Assembly (NCBI GenBank): GCA_947500005.1
Contig: CANMQJ010000006.1
Coordinates: 124,001 to 188,000, forward strand
DNA length: 64,000 bases
Direction: 5' to 3'
Origin: an uncultured Paracoccaceae bacterium
Lineage (GTDB): Bacteria > Pseudomonadota > Alphaproteobacteria > Rhodobacterales > Rhodobacteraceae
Shown here: positions 26,035 through 34,549 of the stretch, piece by piece
How positions within the stretch are numbered: position 1 is the first letter of the stretch
Layout: each line of letters opens with the position of its first letter
Position numbers and translations under genes: made by a program
The notes under the pieces: model-generated
What the model saw: the letters and a program-made list of their open reading frames with translations, nothing else
Told to the model about the DNA's origin: nothing
Databases searched by the model: none

Positions 26035-26604
26035 TTGACCGACCTAACCCCACATAGCGCAAGCCTTGGCGCCGATATCCGCGCCCTGCGCAAGTCGCGG
26101 GGTCTGACGCTGGCCGATCTGGCCGGGCAACTCGGCCGCTCCGTCGGCTGGATCAGCCAGGTGGAGCGTGACCTCTCCGCCCCTTCGATTACCGATCTGC
26201 GCCATATCGCGGCAGCGCTGGACGTGCCGGTCTCGATCCTCTTCGGTCGCGCCGTGGCCCCGGCGGAGGAGGCGGGCCATGTCGTCCGCCGCACCGCCCG
26301 CCGCCCCATCGGGTCGAATGCGGCAGGGCTGGTCGAGGAACTGCTCTCCCCCGATCTCACCGACGATTTCGAGGTCGTTCATTCCACCTTCGCGCCTCGC
26401 AGCCGCATCGGCGAGGTGGTGACCCGCGCCACGCAGGAAGTTGGCTACATTGTCGCCGGCAGGCTCGACCTCGTGATCGGAGGGCGAAATTTCACGCTTG
26501 AGCCGGGTGACAGCTTTCGCATCCGGGGGGAGCCCTTCGAATGGATCAACCCCTATGACGAACCGGCCGTGGCGATCTGGGTCATCGCCCCCCCGGTCTA
26601 TTAG
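26035..26604 (+). CDS. XRE-family transcriptional regulator with cupin sensor domain
   Basis: 189 residues. N-terminal helix-turn-helix (about 10-65: IRALRKSRGLTLADLAGQLG, SVGWISQVERDLSAPSI), then a C-terminal cupin barrel (about 115-185) with GYIVAGRLDLVIGG and LEPGDSFRIRGEPFEWINP. Regulators of this class usually sense small amine or amino-acid ligands. No ATG or GTG is available after the upstream in-frame stop at 25996; TTG at 26035 is the only candidate start, and no ribosome site is visible, so the mRNA may be leaderless or short-leadered. It heads the C1 cassette, 9 bp before the LysE gene. Confidence 0.88.
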   Translation: MTDLTPHSASLGADIRALRKSRGLTLADLAGQLGRSVGWISQVERDLSAPSITDLRHIAAALDVPVSILFGRAVAPAEEAGHVVRRTARRPIGSNAAGLVEELLSPDLTDDFEVVHSTFAPRSRIGEVVTRATQEVGYIVAGRLDLVIGGRNFTLEPGDSFRIRGEPFEWINPYDEPAVAIWVIAPPVY

Positions 26605-26613
26605 GGGGCGGGC

Positions 26614-27243
26614 ATGAGTATCGAGGCCTGGACCGTTTTTGCGCTTTTCTGGGTGGTCTTCGTCACGACGCCCGGCCCCAATGCCGTCAACTGCATCACC
26701 AACGGCATGAACCTGCCCTTTCCCCGCGCTATGCTGGGGGTTCTGGCGATCCTGACGCAGGCGGCCCTCTTTCTCGTCCTTTCGGCGCTGGGCGTCACCG
26801 CCCTGATCGCCGCCTCGCCCACAGGATTCCTCGTCGCGAAATACGCAGGCGCCGCCGTGCTGATCTGGCTTGGCATTCGCGGCTGGCTAAACGCGAAGAA
26901 GCCCGTGATGGCCGATAAGCGGCCCGCCTCCCATGTCTATTTTCACGCGCTTGCCATCGCCACGATCAACCCCAAAAGCGTTGCGGGCTACCTCGCCGCC
27001 TTTTCGCAATTCGTGCAGCCAGGTGTTCCGATCTGGACGCAGATGGGGGTGATCCTGCCCACGGCCCTTACCATCACCACGCTCAGCTATACCGGTTTCA
27101 CCCTGCTTGGGGCCCTGATGGGTCGGGCCGCGCTGGGCGCCGTGTTCAACACTTGGGTCCGGCGTGTCTTGGCGACCTGTTTCATCCTCTACGGTGCCGC
27201 TCTCGGACTCAGCACCGCTCCAGCCACCGGAGGTACAAGATGA
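26614..27243 (+). CDS. LysE/RhtB family translocator
   Basis: 209 residues, about six hydrophobic segments. The N-terminal FVTTPGPNAV is the family's signature (TPGPN), and YAGAAVLIWLGIRGW plus the central NPKSVAGYLAAF region are also typical. Members export amino acids or related amphipathic small molecules through the inner membrane. Its place between a ligand-sensing regulator and a methylated-amine degradation cassette suggests export of glycine, sarcosine, methionine or a similar product. The stop overlaps the GFA gene start by ATGA. Confidence 0.9.
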   Translation: MSIEAWTVFALFWVVFVTTPGPNAVNCITNGMNLPFPRAMLGVLAILTQAALFLVLSALGVTALIAASPTGFLVAKYAGAAVLIWLGIRGWLNAKKPVMADKRPASHVYFHALAIATINPKSVAGYLAAFSQFVQPGVPIWTQMGVILPTALTITTLSYTGFTLLGALMGRAALGAVFNTWVRRVLATCFILYGAALGLSTAPATGGTR

Positions 27244-27611
27244 TCACCGGCTCCTGCCTCTGCGGCGCCGTTACCTTTTCGACCGAGGCGACACCGCAAG
27301 GCGCCTCCATGTGTCACTGCACCCAGTGCCGCAAGCAGTCGGGCGGCATCTGGTCCTCGGCCTATGTCCCAAGCTTCGAGCTTGCGATCACGGGGCCGGT
27401 CCGCTGGTTCGAGGCGAGCCCCGCGGCGAAACGCGGTTTCTGCCCCGGTTGCGGCTCCTTCCTTTTCTGGACCGCGCATGACGAGGACACGACCAGCTTC
27501 GCCCTGGGCGCCGTCGATGGCCCCACGGGGCTCACGCTCGAAAAACACATCTTCACCGGCTCCAAGGGCGACTATTACAAGATCGCCGACGGCCTGCCGC
27601 AAAAGGACTAG
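27240..27611 (+). CDS. GFA family protein (glutathione-dependent formaldehyde-activating enzyme-like)
   Basis: 123 residues. The zinc-cysteine pattern of the GFA/CENP-V fold is complete: C6 and C8 (GSCLCGAV), C25, C27 and C30 (CHCTQCRK), C68 and C71 (FCPGCGSFLFW). Gfa was proposed to join formaldehyde with glutathione; for most family members the activity is unproven. Here the setting is suggestive, since the neighbouring dehydrogenases release one-carbon units. A start upstream in the same frame lacks a ribosome site and would lie inside the LysE gene; the ATG at 27240 gives a 4-base overlap. Confidence 0.88.
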   Translation: MITGSCLCGAVTFSTEATPQGASMCHCTQCRKQSGGIWSSAYVPSFELAITGPVRWFEASPAAKRGFCPGCGSFLFWTAHDEDTTSFALGAVDGPTGLTLEKHIFTGSKGDYYKIADGLPQKD

Positions 27612-27620
27612 GGAGGTACC

Positions 27621-30074
27621 ATGTCCGATTTCCCGACCAAGGCCCGTGTCGTCATCATCGGCGGCGGCGTCGTGGGCGTCTCGTCGCTCTACCACCTGGC
27701 TCTCAAGGGCTGGACCGATTGCGTGCTGCTTGAAAAGAACGAGTTGACGGCGGGTTCCACCTGGCACGCGGCAGGCAATGTGCCCACCTTCTCGACGTCC
27801 TGGGCGATCATGAACATGCAGCGCTATTCGACCGAGCTTTATGCACGCCTCGGCGAGCAGGTCGACTACCCGATGAACTACCATCAGACCGGCTCGCTGC
27901 GCCTCGCCCACAGCAAGGAACGCGTGCAGGAGTTCCAGCGCGCCTGTTCGATGGGCCGCTACCAGGGCATCGCGATGGAGATGCTGACGCCCGAGCAGGC
28001 GAAAGAGCGCTACCCCTTCCTTGAAACGCACGACCTGCAGGGCGTGCTCTGGGACCCGACCGATGGCGATATCGACCCGGCGCAGGTTACCCAGGCCCTG
28101 GCCAAGGGCGCGCGTGACCTCGGCGCCCGCATTCTGCGCTTCACGCCCGCCACCGGCGTCACTCAGCATGACGACGGCACATGGACTGTCCACACGGACA
28201 AGGGCGACATCGCCTGCGACTACGTGGTGAACGCCGCAGGCTACTACGCGCAGCGCGTCGGTGAATGGTTCAAGCCCTATGGCGGGCGCACCGTGCCGAT
28301 GATGGTGATGAGCCATCAATACCTGCTCACCGAGGAGATCCCCGAACTCGAAGCCTGGAGCAGGGAAAACGGCCGCAAGCTGCCGCTACTGCGCGACGTC
28401 GATGTCTCCTACTACTTCCGGCAGGAGAAGAACGGCATCAATATCGGCCCTTACGAACCCAACTGCCGCGCGCATTGGGCCGATCCAGCGGACCCGATGC
28501 CCGAGGATTTCAGCTTTCAGCTCTGGTCCGACGATCTCGACCGGATCGAGGATATCGTCGCCGACGCGATGGCGCGTGTCCCCGTCTCGGCCAGCACAGG
28601 GATCAGCCGCATCATCAACGGTCCCATTCCCTACGCCCCCGACGGCCTGCCGCTGCTCGGCCCCATGCCCGGGGTCAGGAACGCCTATGAGGCCTGCGTC
28701 TTTACCTTCGGCATCGCCCAAGGTGGCGGCGCGGGCAAGGTGCTGGCGGAATGGATCGTCGACGGCGCACCCGAATGGGATATGTGGGCTGTCGATCCGC
28801 GCCGCTACACCGATTACACCGATCACGACTACTGTGTGCAAAAGGGGATGGAGGTCTATGGCAACGAATACGCCATGCATTTCCCTCACCATGAATGGCC
28901 GGCCGGCCGCGACCGCAAGCTGTCGCCTGTCCATGACCGGGTCAGGGAACTCGGCGGTCAGATGGGCGCCTATAACGGGTGGGAGCGCGCCAACTGGTTC
29001 GCAAAGCCCGGCGACGATACATCGGAGGAGGCCACCCGCACCTGGGGACGCTCAGGCCCGTGGGAGCAGCGGATCAAGGAGGAATGCGAGGCTGTCCGGG
29101 ATCATTGCGGCGTGCTCGATCTCCCCGGCTTTTCCCGCTTCAAGATTCACGGCCCCGGAGCCGACGAATGGTTGCGCGGCCAGATTCCCGGCGCCCTGCC
29201 GAAGCTGGGACACGCAGGGCTGATCTATTTCGCCGATCCGCGCGGGCGTATCCTGACCGAGATGTCCGTGGCCCGCGAAGCCGAGGACCACTTCATCCTC
29301 GTGACCGCCGCAGCCGCGCAATGGCATGACGCGGAACTGCTGCAATCCCGCCTGCCAGAAGATGGCAGCCTGAGTTTCGAGGATTGGACGACACGCATGT
29401 CCACCCTCATCGTCACCGGCCCCAAATCGCGCGAATTGCTCTCGGGTCTGACGGATGCCGATCTCTCGCTGCCGTGGCTCGGCCTGCAAGAGACCGAGAT
29501 CGCCGGGCGCTGGGCCGCGCTTGTCCGGCTGTCCTTCGCCGGGGAACTCGGATGGGAGATCCACGCCGAGAACGAAGACATCCCCGCGATCTACGATGCC
29601 GTCATCGCGGCGGGCGCCAAACCCTTCGGCATGTACGCGCTCAATTCGTTGCGGATCGAGAAAGGGTACCGCGCCTGGAAGGGCGACCTTTCAACGGACT
29701 ACACCCTGTTCGAGGGCGGTCTCGACCGCTTTGTCAAGCTCGACAAGCCGCAGGACTTCCCCGGCAAGGCCGCGCTCATGGCCGAGAAACAGCGCGGCCC
29801 GGCAAAGCGTTTCGTCACGCTGAAGGTCGAGGCGGGCGAGGCCGACGCGCCCTACATGTCCTGCCTCTGGCACGGGGAAGAGATCGTGGGCGAGACCACC
29901 TCCGGCGCCTGGGGGTATCGCGTGGGCGCCTCCATCGCGCTGGGCATGGTCCGCGCCGATCTGGCCCAGCCGGGTACCGAACTGATGGTAGAGATCTACG
30001 GCCGGAAATACCCGGCAACCGTCCAGCCCGACCTGCCCCTCTGGGATCCTGAGAACGAAAGGCTCAAGGCATGA
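27621..30074 (+). CDS. FAD-dependent dimethylglycine dehydrogenase-like protein with GcvT domain
   Basis: 817 residues. N-terminal DAO-type flavoprotein domain (VVIIGGGVVGVSSLYHLALKG; LTAGSTWHAAGN, whose His is the covalent FAD site in mitochondrial DMGDH; DGDIDPAQVTQAL; SYYFRQEKNGINIGPYE). The C-terminal half (about 440-817) is a GcvT/aminomethyltransferase fold (FSRFKIHGPGADEWL, LSFAGELGWEIH, ALNSLRIEKGYRAWKGDL) that binds tetrahydrofolate. The wording is close to eukaryotic DMGDH, so the likely reaction is oxidative N-demethylation of dimethylglycine, giving sarcosine and 5,10-methylene-THF. Sarcosine is the alternative substrate. Overlaps the methyltransferase gene by 4 bases. Confidence 0.88.
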   Translation: MSDFPTKARVVIIGGGVVGVSSLYHLALKGWTDCVLLEKNELTAGSTWHAAGNVPTFSTSWAIMNMQRYSTELYARLGEQVDYPMNYHQTGSLRLAHSKERVQEFQRACSMGRYQGIAMEMLTPEQAKERYPFLETHDLQGVLWDPTDGDIDPAQVTQALAKGARDLGARILRFTPATGVTQHDDGTWTVHTDKGDIACDYVVNAAGYYAQRVGEWFKPYGGRTVPMMVMSHQYLLTEEIPELEAWSRENGRKLPLLRDVDVSYYFRQEKNGINIGPYEPNCRAHWADPADPMPEDFSFQLWSDDLDRIEDIVADAMARVPVSASTGISRIINGPIPYAPDGLPLLGPMPGVRNAYEACVFTFGIAQGGGAGKVLAEWIVDGAPEWDMWAVDPRRYTDYTDHDYCVQKGMEVYGNEYAMHFPHHEWPAGRDRKLSPVHDRVRELGGQMGAYNGWERANWFAKPGDDTSEEATRTWGRSGPWEQRIKEECEAVRDHCGVLDLPGFSRFKIHGPGADEWLRGQIPGALPKLGHAGLIYFADPRGRILTEMSVAREAEDHFILVTAAAAQWHDAELLQSRLPEDGSLSFEDWTTRMSTLIVTGPKSRELLSGLTDADLSLPWLGLQETEIAGRWAALVRLSFAGELGWEIHAENEDIPAIYDAVIAAGAKPFGMYALNSLRIEKGYRAWKGDLSTDYTLFEGGLDRFVKLDKPQDFPGKAALMAEKQRGPAKRFVTLKVEAGEADAPYMSCLWHGEEIVGETTSGAWGYRVGASIALGMVRADLAQPGTELMVEIYGRKYPATVQPDLPLWDPENERLKA

Positions 30075-30967
30075 CCGAAATCACCCTTCTCGACGGCTCC
30101 ATCGGCCAGGAACTCGTGAAACGTTCCGGCGACCGCTCGACGCCGCTCTGGTCCACCCGCGTGATGATCGACCATCCCCACCACGTCTTCGAGACGCATC
30201 GCGACTATTTCGACGCGGGCGCCACCATCGCCACCGCCAACACCTATGCGTTGCACCGCAACCGGCTGGAACGCGTGGGTATCGAGGATCAGCATACCCA
30301 GCTCATCGACACCGCCCTGGACCAGGCCGTCGCCGCCCGCGATGCGCATGGTTCGGGCCGCGTCGCCGGCGCGCTGGGGCCGCTTCTGGCCACCTACCGA
30401 CCCGACCTGCAACCACCCGTCGACAAGGCGCAGGCGCAATATGGCTGGCTGGTCCGGCAGATGCAGGACCGCGTCGACCTGATTCTCATCGAAACCGTGT
30501 CCTCGCTGCTCGAGGCCGAGGGGGCACTCTCCGGAACCGCTTCCTGCCCGAAACCCGTCTGGATCAGCTTCTCGGTCATGGATGACGACGGCACCCGCCT
30601 GCGCTCGGGCGAGGCCCTCTCGGACATCGCCCCGCTCATTACCCGGTTCGACCCCGCGGCGGTCCTCGTCAACTGCTCCCCGCCCGAGGCGATGCCTGCC
30701 GCGCTCGATATCCTCGCGCCGCTCGGCAAGCCCTTCGGCGCCTATGCCAACGGTTTCACCCGCATCTCCGAGGACTTTCTCAAGGACGCACCCACCGTCG
30801 ATGCGCTGGAACAGCGAACCGATCTTGATCCCGACCGGTATGCCGAGATGGCGATGGGCTGGCTCGACCAGGGCGCCACCATCATCGGCGGCTGTTGCGA
30901 GGTCGGCCCCGCCCACATCGCCGAACTGGCGCGCCGCCTCCACGCGGCCGGTCATACCATCGTCTGA
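30071..30967 (+). CDS. homocysteine S-methyltransferase family protein (BHMT/MmuM-like)
   Basis: 298 residues, one TIM barrel. The start LLDGSIGQEL replaces the usual DGGMGTEL; the zinc ligands are C202 (LVNCSPP) and C275-C276 (IIGGCCEVGP). Members transfer a methyl group from betaine, S-methylmethionine or dimethylsulfonium compounds to homocysteine, making methionine. Lying between two dimethylglycine-type dehydrogenases, the attractive donor is glycine betaine, whose product is dimethylglycine; other onium donors such as DMSP-related compounds remain possible in a marine-type bacterium. Translation is coupled to the upstream dehydrogenase by ATGA. Confidence 0.85.
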   Translation: MTEITLLDGSIGQELVKRSGDRSTPLWSTRVMIDHPHHVFETHRDYFDAGATIATANTYALHRNRLERVGIEDQHTQLIDTALDQAVAARDAHGSGRVAGALGPLLATYRPDLQPPVDKAQAQYGWLVRQMQDRVDLILIETVSSLLEAEGALSGTASCPKPVWISFSVMDDDGTRLRSGEALSDIAPLITRFDPAAVLVNCSPPEAMPAALDILAPLGKPFGAYANGFTRISEDFLKDAPTVDALEQRTDLDPDRYAEMAMGWLDQGATIIGGCCEVGPAHIAELARRLHAAGHTIV

Positions 30968-30982
30968 GACCAACCTTTCAGG

Positions 30983-31051
30983 TCTTCCTCTTGCCCGAAA
31001 TATCCCGGGGGTGAATTGGCCCGGAACGGGCCAAGAGGGGGCAGCGCCCCC
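30983..31051. repeat. intergenic palindromic (REP-like) element, copy A
   Basis: Contains CTTGCCCGAAATATCCC, the stem pair 31016-31023 / 31027-31034 (8 bp, GAA loop) and directly after it the stem pair 31037-31042 / 31046-31051 (6 bp, AGC loop). Two consecutive perfect hairpins without a T-run. The layout (gggggTGAATTG, hairpin, GGGGGCAGCGCCCCC) is one I recall as common between genes of Rhodobacteraceae. Confidence 0.6.
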
Positions 31052-31082
31052 CGACACTCACCGCAAGCGAAAAGGTTCCGCT

Positions 31083-33533
31083 ATGGTCACGCTTCCCGAA
31101 TCCGCACGCACCATCATCATCGGCGGTGGCGTGGTGGGCGCTTCCGTCGCCTATCATCTCACGAAACTCGGCTGGACCGACGTGGTGCTGCTGGAACGCA
31201 AGCAACTCACCTCCGGCACCACCTGGCATGCCGCTGGCCTCATCGCGCAGCTCCGCGCCACCGCCAACATGACCAAGCTCGCAAAGTACAGCCAGGAGCT
31301 TTATGGTGCGCTGGAGCAGGAGACCGGCGTCGCCACCGGATTCAAGCGGGTGGGCTCCATCACAGCCGCGCTGACCGCTGAGCGGCTGGAAGAGTTGCAC
31401 CGCTCCGCCGCCATGGCCCGCGCCTTCGGCGTCGAGATCGAGGAGATCACGCCGGCCGAGATAAAGGCGCGTTACCAGCACCTCAATATCGAGGGCGTGA
31501 CCGGCGGCGTCTACCTGCCCAAGGACGGGCAGGGCGATCCGGCCAATATCGCGCTGGCCCTCGCCAAAGGTGCGCGCCAGCGTGGCGCGCTGGTGCAGGA
31601 ACGGGTCAAGGTCACCGGCATCGCGAAACAGGGCCGCCGCGTCACCGGGGTCGATTGGGTCTCCGACGACGGCGCCGAAGAGGGCCACATCGCCTGCGAC
31701 ATGATCGTCAACTGCGCCGGCATGTGGGGACACGCGGTCGGCCGCATGGCGGGCGTCAACGTCCCCCTGCAAGCCTGCGAACATTTCTACATCGTCTCAG
31801 AACCCATTCCCGGCCTCAGCCAGCTCCCCGTTCTGCGCGTTCCCGACGAATGCGCCTATTACAAGGAAGACGCCGGCAAGATGATGCTGGGCGCCTTCGA
31901 GCCCGTTTCGAAACCCTGGGGCATGGCCGGCATCCCCGACAGTTTCGAGTTCGACCAGTTGCCGGAGGATTTCGACCATTTCGAGCCGATCCTCGAAATG
32001 GCCGTGAACCGGATGCCGATGCTGGGGCAGGCGGGCATCCACACCTTCTTCAACGGTCCTGAAAGCTTCACCCCCGACGATGCCTATCACCTCGGGCTTG
32101 CGCCCGAGATGGACAATGTCTGGGTCGCGGCGGGCTTCAACTCCATCGGCATCCAGTCTGCGGGCGGCGCGGGCATGGCGCTGGCGCAATGGATGGAGGA
32201 TGGCGAGAAGCCCTTCGATCTTGGCGACGTGGACATCGCACGCATGCAGCCTTTCCAAGGCAACAAACGCTATCTCGTCGAGCGGTCGACCGAGACGCTG
32301 GGCCTGCTTTACGCCGACCACTTCCCCTATCGCCAGAAGGCGACCGCGCGGGGCATCCGCCGCTCGCCCTTCCACGAGCATCTCAAGGCGCGGGGTGCGG
32401 TGTTCGGAGAGCTTGCCGGTTGGGAACGCGCGAACTGGTTCGCCCGGTCCGGTCAGAAGGCGGAATATTCGTACAGCTGGAAGCGGCAGAATTTCTTCGA
32501 AAACGTGACAGAGGAGCACGGCGCCATCCGCCACGGCGTCGGCATGTACGACATGTCCTCCTTCGGCAAGATCCGGGTCGATGGGCTGGATGCCACCAGC
32601 TATCTCAACCGCATCGCGGGGGGGCAGTTCGACGTGCCTGTGGGCAAGATCGTCTACACCCAGTTTCTGAACACGCGCGGGGGGATCGAGGCGGATGTCA
32701 CCGTCACCCGCCTGTCCGAAACGGCCTATCTCGTCGTCACGCCTGCCGCCACGCGCCATGCCGATCAGACGCGCATGGCCCGCCATTTGGGCGACTGGCG
32801 CGTGACGCTGACCGACATGACCGCGGCCGAGGGCGTGCTGGCCGTCATGGGGCCCAAAGCGCGGGAGCTGATGACCCGTGTCTCGCCCAACGACTTCTCC
32901 AATGCCACCAACCCCTTCGGCACCGCGCAGGAGATCGAGCTGGGACTTGGCCTCGCCCGCGTTCATCGCGTGACTTACGTGGGTGAGCTTGGGTGGGAGA
33001 TCTATGTCGCCACCGACATGGCTGCCCATGCTTTCGAGACGCTCTGGGAGGCCGGGCAGGCGATGGGCCTGAAACTCTGCGGGATGCACATGATGGACAG
33101 CTGCCGCATCGAAAAGGGTTTCCGGCATTTCGGCCATGACATCACGCCCGAGGATCACGTGCTCGAGGCGGGGCTGGGCTTTGCCGTCAAGACCGAGAAG
33201 CCGGACTTCATCGGTCGGGACGCGGTGCTGCGCAAGCGCGACGAGGGGCTGTCGGCGCGCCTGCTTCAATTCCGACTGACCGACCCCGAGCCGCTTCTCT
33301 ATCACAACGAGCCGATCCTGCGGGACGGGCAGATTGTCGGCTATCTCAGCTCCGGCGCTTATGGGCATCACCTCGGCGCCGCGATCGGGATGGGCTACGT
33401 CCCCTGCAAGGGCCAGAGCGCGCAGGAGGTGCTCGCCTCGACATACGAGATCGACGTGATGGGCACCCGCGTGGCGGCAGAGGCGAGCCTGAAGCCCCTC
33501 TACGACCCGAAATCCGAGCGCGTGAAAGTCTGA
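31083..33533 (+). CDS. FAD-dependent dimethylglycine/sarcosine dehydrogenase-like protein with GcvT domain
   Basis: 816 residues, same domain plan as the 817-residue protein upstream: DAO flavoprotein domain (TIIIGGGVVGASVAYHLTKLG; LTSGTTWHAAGL with the likely FAD-linked His; NSIGIQSAGGAGMALAQWM) and C-terminal GcvT half (MYDMSSFGKIRVDG, VTYVGELGWEIYV, MDSCRIEKGFRHFGHDI). It is clearly a paralogue but well diverged, so it probably handles the other methylated substrate, for example sarcosine if its neighbour takes dimethylglycine. The 115-bp gap upstream contains a REP-like element, so it may have its own promoter. ATG at 31083 begins the family N-terminus. Confidence 0.87.
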   Translation: MVTLPESARTIIIGGGVVGASVAYHLTKLGWTDVVLLERKQLTSGTTWHAAGLIAQLRATANMTKLAKYSQELYGALEQETGVATGFKRVGSITAALTAERLEELHRSAAMARAFGVEIEEITPAEIKARYQHLNIEGVTGGVYLPKDGQGDPANIALALAKGARQRGALVQERVKVTGIAKQGRRVTGVDWVSDDGAEEGHIACDMIVNCAGMWGHAVGRMAGVNVPLQACEHFYIVSEPIPGLSQLPVLRVPDECAYYKEDAGKMMLGAFEPVSKPWGMAGIPDSFEFDQLPEDFDHFEPILEMAVNRMPMLGQAGIHTFFNGPESFTPDDAYHLGLAPEMDNVWVAAGFNSIGIQSAGGAGMALAQWMEDGEKPFDLGDVDIARMQPFQGNKRYLVERSTETLGLLYADHFPYRQKATARGIRRSPFHEHLKARGAVFGELAGWERANWFARSGQKAEYSYSWKRQNFFENVTEEHGAIRHGVGMYDMSSFGKIRVDGLDATSYLNRIAGGQFDVPVGKIVYTQFLNTRGGIEADVTVTRLSETAYLVVTPAATRHADQTRMARHLGDWRVTLTDMTAAEGVLAVMGPKARELMTRVSPNDFSNATNPFGTAQEIELGLGLARVHRVTYVGELGWEIYVATDMAAHAFETLWEAGQAMGLKLCGMHMMDSCRIEKGFRHFGHDITPEDHVLEAGLGFAVKTEKPDFIGRDAVLRKRDEGLSARLLQFRLTDPEPLLYHNEPILRDGQIVGYLSSGAYGHHLGAAIGMGYVPCKGQSAQEVLASTYEIDVMGTRVAAEASLKPLYDPKSERVKV

Positions 33534-33541
33534 CAGCGGCG

Positions 33542-33562
33542 GCCATCACCGATCGTGATGGC
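33542..33562. terminator. hairpin after the C1 cassette
   Basis: Perfect 8-bp stem (33542-33549 with 33555-33562) and 5-base loop, 9 bases after the stop of the second dehydrogenase. No T-run follows, so it may act as an mRNA 3' stabiliser or a weak terminator. Confidence 0.45.
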
Positions 33563-33637
33563 GGTCGTCACGGATTGCGCGCTGGCATCCGAGACCAAAG
33601 CTGCGATAAGGCCCCCGGGACCCGACCGGAGAGAGAC

Positions 33638-34549
33638 ATGGCCCGCAGCTTCGATTCAGCCGTCAGCACCGACACCCCGCAAGGGCTGGGCTTTGCCGTC
33701 GCCGCCTATGTGATGTGGGGCTTCCTCCCGCTCTACCTCAAGGCGGTGTCTCATATCCCGGCGGCCGAGATCGTGGCCCATCGCGTGATATGGTCGGTTC
33801 CCATCGCGGGCGGGCTGCTGATCCTGATGCGCCGCACCGGCGATCTGCGCGCGGCGCTCACCAGCCCCAGAACCCTGCTGATGGGCTGTCTCACTGCGGC
33901 GCTCATCTCCATCAACTGGGGCATCTATGTGTGGTCCATCGCCGCCGAACGCACCATCGATGCGGCGCTGGGCTATTACATCAACCCGCTGTTCAGCGTT
34001 GCGCTGGGCGCGATCCTGCTGGGAGAGCGTCCCACGCGTACCCAGATGGTCGCGATCGCGCTGGCCGCGCTGGCGGTGATCGTGCTGACCGTCGAGGCAG
34101 GACGCCTGCCGCTGGCCGCCGTGGGTCTGACCGTCTCCTGGGGCTTTTACGCCTTCTGCAAGAAATGGCTGCCCATCGGCCCCAACCAGGGCTTCCTGCT
34201 CGAGGTGCTGATCCTCTCCATTTCCGCACTGGCCTATCTGGGCTGGCTTACCGCGCGGGGAGAGGGGCATTTCGGTGCCGGGGCGACCGATACCTGGTTG
34301 CTGATCGGCTGCGGAGCGGTGACGGCCATCCCGCTGATCACCTATGCCAACGGGGCGAAGCTCCTTCGCCTCTCGACCATCGCGATCCTGCAATATATCG
34401 CGCCGACGATGATCTTTCTCGTCGCCGTCTTCGTGTTCGGAGAAGAGTTCGACCGCGCCCGTCAGATCGCCTTTCCGATGATCTGGGCCGCGCTGGTGAT
34501 CTATACCGTGCCGATGGTGATCAGGATGCGCGCCGGTCTCGGCCGATGA
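33638..34549 (+). CDS. rarD: EamA-family transporter RarD
   Basis: 303 residues, ten hydrophobic segments of the DMT superfamily. The RarD-specific beginning GFAVAAYVMWGFLPLYLKAVSHIPAAEIVAHRVIWSVP and the later NWGIYVWSIAAERTIDAALGYYINPL are characteristic; YIAPTMIFLVAVFVFGE follows near the end. RarD (chloramphenicol-sensitivity protein) is an inner-membrane permease of unknown natural substrate. Start at 33638 is chosen by GGAGAGAG just upstream; an earlier in-frame Met adds a non-conserved tail. Its last 29 bases overlap the convergent SGNH hydrolase gene. Confidence 0.92.
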   Translation: MARSFDSAVSTDTPQGLGFAVAAYVMWGFLPLYLKAVSHIPAAEIVAHRVIWSVPIAGGLLILMRRTGDLRAALTSPRTLLMGCLTAALISINWGIYVWSIAAERTIDAALGYYINPLFSVALGAILLGERPTRTQMVAIALAALAVIVLTVEAGRLPLAAVGLTVSWGFYAFCKKWLPIGPNQGFLLEVLILSISALAYLGWLTARGEGHFGAGATDTWLLIGCGAVTAIPLITYANGAKLLRLSTIAILQYIAPTMIFLVAVFVFGEEFDRARQIAFPMIWAALVIYTVPMVIRMRAGLGR

